From positions 120,278 to 184,277 of the forward strand of contig JALOCI010000001.1 in the NCBI GenBank assembly GCA_023227835.1: DNA of 64,000 nucleotides, written 5' to 3'. The DNA comes from Bacteroidales bacterium. Its GTDB lineage: Bacteria; Bacteroidota; Bacteroidia; Bacteroidales; UBA932. Of this stretch, positions 59,358-64,000 are shown piece by piece; within the stretch, counting starts at the first letter, position 1, and each line of letters begins with the position of its first letter. The translations under genes and the position numbers were made by a program. Below the pieces are notes generated by a model. The model had not been told where the DNA came from, did no database searches, and saw nothing but the letters and a program-made list of their open reading frames with translations.

Positions 59358-62093
59358 TTGGGCTTTCGACAAAACATCAACAGAATCCTATGGGGCTCAT
59401 TGTTCACCCTCCTGGCGGGGTATATGTATTCCATACCTTCTCCCGGAATCGTGGGTTTCAGTTCCGTAATCAGGGACACATTGGCAAAACATGTGGATAC
59501 CATCTTGCAGAGAAAGGATACATCATTGTTGAAAAAAGACACCTCTTTGTTGAAGAATGATACGATAGCTCCAAAGGGATCAATAGCCATGCCAGTTTTT
59601 TCAGGAGCGAAGGACTCTGTCATTGAGGACTTCAGCAATGGGAAGAAGCTGGTATATTATTACGGGGATGTTAAGGTCCAGTATGGTAATCTTGAACTTA
59701 CATCCGACTATATGGAATACGACCTCGATACAAAGACTGTTTTCGCAAAAGGATCTCTTGATACTGCCGGAAATGTCGTCGGGTTACCGAAAATGAAGGA
59801 GGGTAAGAGTGAATATACCATGGAGTCGGTGTATTATAACTTCAACAGCAAGAAAGCAAAGATTAAGAATATGGTCACACAGGAGTCTGAAGGCTTTCTT
59901 CACGGAGATGTTATTAAAAAGATGCCTGACAACTCCATTAATATCAATAAGGGAAAATACACAACATGTGAGCTTGACCATCCTCACTTTTACCTGCAAC
60001 TTACAAGAGCAAAGGTTACAAACAATCCCCGGAATACCGTATTTGGCCCTGCTTACCTGGTTGTGGAAGACGTGCCTACCCCTTTTGCCCTTCCGTTCGG
60101 TTTTGTGCCTAATCAGACAAAGCGGGCAAGCGGAATTCTGATTCCATCATTTACGGAGGAGGCAGCCAGAGGCTTTGGGATGACCGGTCTGGGTTACTAT
60201 TTCGTGTTGGGAGATCATCTTGATTTTACTGTGACTACGGACTTCTATACTTTGGGGTCATATAATTTACAGGTTGAATCAAGATATAAAACAAGGTATA
60301 AGTTTGACGGGGGATTCAGTTTCAACTTCTCTAACAACAAAGTAGGGGAGCCGGGAACCGATAGTTATTACGACTCAAGGGACTTTTCTGTAAAGTGGAC
60401 TCACTCGCAGGATTCCAAAGCGCATCCGGGAACAACATTCAGAGCTTCTGTAAACTTTTCTTCTCCCTCGAATAACCGCTACAATTCATACGAGATACAG
60501 CAGAGCTTGCAAAATCAGATATCTTCCAGCGTATCATACTCAAAGACATTTACAGGAACTCCGTTCAGTATGTCGGCTAACTTGCTGCACAGCCAGAACT
60601 CACTAGACAGCTCTTATGCGTTTACCCTTCCTAACCTGACATTAAACATGAACAGGATATATCCTTTTAAAAGAAAGGAGGCGGCCGGGAAGGAGAAATT
60701 CTATGAAAAGATACAATTTGCATACAATGCGGCAGTTGACAACAAGATTAATTTTAAGGCAAGTGAGTTTGGCGGGGCAGATTTTATGCAAAAGTTCAAA
60801 ACCGGTGTTAAGCATAACTTTTCAATAGGTCTTCCTTCATTCACCCTGCTCAAGTATCTTCAATTTGCACCGGGTGTCTCATACGGAATGAACTGGTACT
60901 TCCAGACGATGAACCAGTCATATAACCCGGAGACAAATCAGGTTGTAACTGATACATCTGCTCTTTTCAGCCATTTCGGAGCGACTAATGAATATTCCGG
61001 GTCTCTTTCAATGAATACCCAAATAACAGGTATATTCAATTTCGGGGACAGGGGAAAACTCAAGGCTATCAGGCATATGATTAAACCTCAGATATCATTT
61101 AATTACAGACCGGATCTCGGGACGAAAAGCAATGGTTACAGGACGCTCACATATACAGATAATAATGGAGTTGTCCAGACAAAGGAGTATAATATTTACA
61201 ACGGTCTTCTCTATGGATATCCTGCTGCGGGAGAGAGTGGGGGTATTAGTTTCTCTCTTTTGAACAATCTCGATGCAAAGGTCAGGAGTGATAAGGATAC
61301 AACAGATGGAGGAATCAAAAAGCTGAAACTTATTGATAACTTAAATTTCACAGGGTCATACAACTTTCTTGCAGATTCTATGAAATTGTCGACAATTTCT
61401 TCAACTCTCAGCACAAATATTTTTGGTTCTCTCTCTCTCAATGCCAATGCTATTTTTGACCCTTATGCAATAAACGAACGAGGTGTGAGAATAAACCAAT
61501 TTAATATAGTCAAAGAGGGAGGTTTTAAGATAGCCAGAATGACAAATGCAAGTGTTTCATTATCTTATTCGTTTAAGGGAAATGGAACAAGAGGAGGAGG
61601 CCAATCGGAAGCAAATAAGGTAAAGAATGCCTCATCAACTGTGGGAGGCCATCCTGACCCGGTATATTACAACAGAGTCTATCAGAACCCTGTTACAGGG
61701 GAGTACATTCCCGGTGGGTGGCTATATTATCTTGACCCGGAGATACCATGGTCACTGAACGTTAACTATAATTACTCGTACAGCCGTTCATACAGCTATG
61801 CAAGCAATCAGCTCTCCACAATTAATACCCATACTCAGACACTCGGTTTGTCAGGAAACATTAATTTTGACAAACAGCTGTCATTTTCAATGAATTCAGG
61901 TATTGATATTATGAAGAGAAAGCTGACTACAACACAATTGAGTGCAACATATAACCTTCACTGCTTTATGATCTCTTTCTCCTGGGTTCCTACAGGTACA
62001 TGGAAGAGCTGGAGTTTCAGAATAAACGCAACGGCTTCGGCACTGGCAGATCTCTTGAAATATAAGAAGAGCGCAAGTTATTGGGACAATTAA
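59358..62093 (+). CDS. lptD: LptD-like outer-membrane LPS-assembly protein
   Basis: A large beta-barrel protein, about 911 residues if started at TTG 59358, which gives an N-terminal hydrophobic export segment (about 10-27) and lies behind the -7 box; an ATG at 59232 is in frame but inside the amidase gene. The OstA-like jelly-roll (about 100-230; LVYYYGDVKVQYGNLELTSDYMEYD, KGKYTTCELDHPHFYL) is followed by PFALPFGFVPNQTKRASG and a long barrel. A 19-residue segment repeats 'DTSLLKKDTSLLKNDT' near 59525. It inserts LPS in the outer membrane. Start is the uncertain part. Confidence 0.85.
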   Translation: MGFRQNINRILWGSLFTLLAGYMYSIPSPGIVGFSSVIRDTLAKHVDTILQRKDTSLLKKDTSLLKNDTIAPKGSIAMPVFSGAKDSVIEDFSNGKKLVYYYGDVKVQYGNLELTSDYMEYDLDTKTVFAKGSLDTAGNVVGLPKMKEGKSEYTMESVYYNFNSKKAKIKNMVTQESEGFLHGDVIKKMPDNSININKGKYTTCELDHPHFYLQLTRAKVTNNPRNTVFGPAYLVVEDVPTPFALPFGFVPNQTKRASGILIPSFTEEAARGFGMTGLGYYFVLGDHLDFTVTTDFYTLGSYNLQVESRYKTRYKFDGGFSFNFSNNKVGEPGTDSYYDSRDFSVKWTHSQDSKAHPGTTFRASVNFSSPSNNRYNSYEIQQSLQNQISSSVSYSKTFTGTPFSMSANLLHSQNSLDSSYAFTLPNLTLNMNRIYPFKRKEAAGKEKFYEKIQFAYNAAVDNKINFKASEFGGADFMQKFKTGVKHNFSIGLPSFTLLKYLQFAPGVSYGMNWYFQTMNQSYNPETNQVVTDTSALFSHFGATNEYSGSLSMNTQITGIFNFGDRGKLKAIRHMIKPQISFNYRPDLGTKSNGYRTLTYTDNNGVVQTKEYNIYNGLLYGYPAAGESGGISFSLLNNLDAKVRSDKDTTDGGIKKLKLIDNLNFTGSYNFLADSMKLSTISSTLSTNIFGSLSLNANAIFDPYAINERGVRINQFNIVKEGGFKIARMTNASVSLSYSFKGNGTRGGGQSEANKVKNASSTVGGHPDPVYYNRVYQNPVTGEYIPGGWLYYLDPEIPWSLNVNYNYSYSRSYSYASNQLSTINTHTQTLGLSGNINFDKQLSFSMNSGIDIMKRKLTTTQLSATYNLHCFMISFSWVPTGTWKSWSFRINATASALADLLKYKKSASYWDN

Positions 62094-62111
62094 ACTTTTA
62101 AAAAATATAAT

Positions 62112-62489
62112 ATGAAAAATGTTTTATCTTCTGCCAGGGCTCCTAAGGCGGTAGGCCCTTATAGTCAGGCTACAGAAGCCAATGGTATAGTGTTTGTTTC
62201 AGGTCAGCTCCCTATAGATGTGTCTACAGGGGAATTTGTCGAAGGCGGAATAAAAGAGCAGACAGCTCAGGCTTTGAAAAATGTTGGCTATATTCTGGAA
62301 GAGGCAGGTTGTACATATAACAATGTTCTGAAATCTACAGTTTACTTGTCGGATATAAAGGATTTTGCCGCAATGAATGAGGTTTATGCAACATTCTTCA
62401 AGGAGCCGTATCCTGCAAGGGTTGCCTACTCTGTGGTGGCATTGCCGAAAGGTGCACTGGTTGAAATTGATGTTATTGCTGCCAAATAA
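62112..62489 (+). CDS. ridA: RidA-family 2-iminobutanoate/2-iminopropanoate deaminase
   Basis: A 125-residue YjgF/RidA protein: APKAVGPYSQATEANGIVFVSGQLPID (10-36), LKNVGYILEEAG, and the active Arg in PYPARVAYSVVALPKGALVEIDVIA. It hydrolyses reactive enamine/imine intermediates from PLP enzymes. It follows the LptD gene by 18 bp. Confidence 0.94.
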   Translation: MKNVLSSARAPKAVGPYSQATEANGIVFVSGQLPIDVSTGEFVEGGIKEQTAQALKNVGYILEEAGCTYNNVLKSTVYLSDIKDFAAMNEVYATFFKEPYPARVAYSVVALPKGALVEIDVIAAK

Positions 62490-62514
62490 TTGTTGAGAGA
62501 GAAAATGCATTTTT

Positions 62515-62545
62515 TTTGTTTTTCTGAATATAAACTATAAATTTG
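62515..62545 (+). promoter_or_regulatory. promoter of rho
   Basis: TTTG (62515-62518), exactly 19 bp, TAAATTTG (62538-62545): full Bacteroidota consensus. Start near 62552 gives a leader of about 46 nt. Confidence 0.85.
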
Positions 62546-62597
62546 CACTCAATCACGATTATCATTTCTGATTAATCAATACTCCCTACAACATCGA

Positions 62598-64000
62598 ATG
62601 TACGATATAAAAGAATTAAGCAAGATGAGTCAGGATGACTTAATTGCTATTGCTCAAAAGCTGAATATCAGCAAAGCCAAAAGTTTTTCCACAGAAGAGC
62701 TCGTTTATGAGATATTAGACGAACAGGCTAAACAAGGCAGTATCACCAACGAACCTATTAAACGTCCGTTAGTGCAGAGGCAGAAAAAATTACGCATAGA
62801 GAAACCTAATGCGTCAGAACTGCCTAAAGAGAAGCCTGTAGTTACCGAAAGCCCTGTTAAGACTGATAACGCTAAAGATGAGACTCCGGCACCGAAAAAA
62901 AGAGGAAGGAAACCTCTTGCCGTAAAGATGGCTGAACAGGCAAAAAGCAATGAACAGCCGGTAGTTGTTGAGAGTACTGGTACATCTGAACAAGAAAAAC
63001 CAAAGGTCGAACCAAAGGTTGAACCCAGACCGCAGAATCAGAATCCCAAGCAACAGCAAAATCTTCAAAAGGGTGGTCAGATTCAAAAAGGACCGAGGCC
63101 GCAAGCACAGCCGCAATCTCAAACAAATCAACAGCCGCAATCTCAGCAAGGGCAGCAATCTGGTCAGCATCAGCCTCAACAAAACCCTCAACAGAATAAT
63201 CAGCAGCATCCTCAGCAATCCAACAAACAACAGGCAGGACAGCCTCAGCCAAACAGGCAACATCCTAATCAGCCTAAGGACAATAAGAAACATCAGATTG
63301 TCAGTGACGAAATGCTCTCTGTAGAAAGTGTAGAGAACAGCATGAAGGAGCAGTATAAGAAGGTTGAGTTTGAAGGAACCGTAGAGGCAACCGGTGTTCT
63401 CGAGATAATGCCGGACGGATATGGCTTTCTCAGATCATCTGATTATAATTATCTTAACTCACCGGATGACATATACCTTTCTCAATCACAGATTAAATTA
63501 TATGGTCTTAAGACCGGAGATACACTGGTAGGGGAGATAAGACCTCCAAGGGAGGGGGATAAATATTTTCCTCTTGTTAAGGTAAGTCAGATAAACGGGC
63601 GGTCGCCGGAGTTTATCAGGGACCGTGTTCCGTTCGATTTTCTTACTCCTCTCTTCCCGGAAGAGAAGTTCAACATAACTTCAAACGGACACAATAACCT
63701 CTCAACAAGGGTTGTGGATCTTTTTGCGCCTATTGGCAAAGGACAACGCGGATTAATCGTAGCCCAGCCTAAAACGGGTAAGACTGTTTTACTTAAAGAT
63801 ATTGCAAACGCCATAGCCGCAAACCATCCGGAAGTTTACATGATTGTACTTCTTATTGATGAAAGGCCTGAGGAGGTTACCGATATGGCAAGAAGTGTTA
63901 AGGCGGAAGTTGTGGCTTCAACTTTTGATGAACCGGCGGAGAGACATGTCAAGGTTGCGAATATTGTACTGGAAAAGGCCAAGAGGTTGGTAGAGTGCGG
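62598..64000 (+). CDS. rho: transcription termination factor Rho, 5' part (runs off window)
   Basis: Open from ATG 62598 to the window end (467 codons). Residues 1-40 are the Rho N-terminal helical domain (DIKELSKMSQDDLIAIAQK). Residues about 45-232 are a disordered insert: first Lys/Pro/Glu-rich with KKRGRKPL (100-107), then 88 residues dominated by Gln, Pro and Asn (145-232). The RNA-binding cold-shock-like domain follows (GTVEATGVLEIMPDGYGFLR, 260-279) and then the ATPase with Walker A AQPKTGKT. Similar inserts in Bacteroides Rho drive condensate formation. The insert starts near 62730. Confidence 0.96.
   Translation, partial: MYDIKELSKMSQDDLIAIAQKLNISKAKSFSTEELVYEILDEQAKQGSITNEPIKRPLVQRQKKLRIEKPNASELPKEKPVVTESPVKTDNAKDETPAPKKRGRKPLAVKMAEQAKSNEQPVVVESTGTSEQEKPKVEPKVEPRPQNQNPKQQQNLQKGGQIQKGPRPQAQPQSQTNQQPQSQQGQQSGQHQPQQNPQQNNQQHPQQSNKQQAGQPQPNRQHPNQPKDNKKHQIVSDEMLSVESVENSMKEQYKKVEFEGTVEATGVLEIMPDGYGFLRSSDYNYLNSPDDIYLSQSQIKLYGLKTGDTLVGEIRPPREGDKYFPLVKVSQINGRSPEFIRDRVPFDFLTPLFPEEKFNITSNGHNNLSTRVVDLFAPIGKGQRGLIVAQPKTGKTVLLKDIANAIAANHPEVYMIVLLIDERPEEVTDMARSVKAEVVASTFDEPAERHVKVANIVLEKAKRLVEC

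Overview
The window reads as chromosomal DNA of an anaerobic, fermentative member of the Bacteroidota, most likely Bacteroidales. Evidence: a SusC/SusD outer-membrane pair, DUF5686 and DUF3822 family genes, a glutamine-rich Rho, tandem FKBP lipoproteins, and promoters of the Bacteroidota type (TTTG, about 19 bp, TAnnTTTG), best seen before rho, tRNA-Asp and the crp/hcp pair. Anaerobic life is indicated by an [FeFe]-hydrogenase operon, hybrid cluster protein, a 4-hydroxybutyrate-type CoA-transferase and an Fe-S/flavin 2-hydroxyacid oxidoreductase.

Layout. 1-8.2 kb: end of a sugar N-acetyltransferase gene, a large FAD/Fe-S oxidoreductase, a minus-strand ABC uptake operon (binding protein, STAS-domain protein, permease, ATPase) and fabI. 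8.2-15.2 kb: secreted GH38 alpha-mannosidase, an MFS sugar transporter and a DUF5686 outer-membrane protein. 15.2-23.2 kb (accessory region, all minus strand): LytS-type kinase, LytTR regulator, SusC, SusD, a structured 143-bp spacer, then a Cas12f-family protein whose RuvC acidic residues are replaced and whose C-terminal zinc ribbon/RuvC-III is absent. 23.5-34.9 kb: nitronate monooxygenase-like flavoprotein, cold-shock protein, tRNA-Asp, rsmD and neighbours, DHH phosphoesterase, FKBPs, CoA-transferase, SAM hydroxide adenosyltransferase, mazG, tcdA, a GNAT protein. 34.9-43.9 kb: a regulatory/sensory module (two DRTGG proteins, two GHKL ATPases, a hydrogenase-like Fe-S protein, a PHP protein, a sirtuin) followed by the four structural genes of a trimeric/tetrameric [FeFe] hydrogenase. 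43.9-46.4 kb: divergent Crp/Fnr regulator and hcp sharing one palindromic operator. 46.6-64 kb: housekeeping genes (prfA, pyrF, psd, cdsA, ftsH, rsfS, birA, rpe, pepD, dnaA, mlaD, amidase, lptD, ridA, rho cut by the window end).

The most unusual element is the nuclease-dead, C-terminally shortened Cas12f homologue placed directly behind a susCD operon whose own upstream region has no recognisable housekeeping promoter. Nuclease-dead TnpB/Cas12f homologues are known to have been recruited as RNA-guided transcription factors, including Bacteroidota dCas12f proteins working with ECF sigma factors on SusCD genes. No ECF sigma gene, CRISPR array or convincing guide-target match is visible here, so this would be a solitary variant; the guide RNA, if any, is most likely in the structured spacer 16302-16444. 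Function is inference; homology and loss of catalytic residues are read from the sequence.
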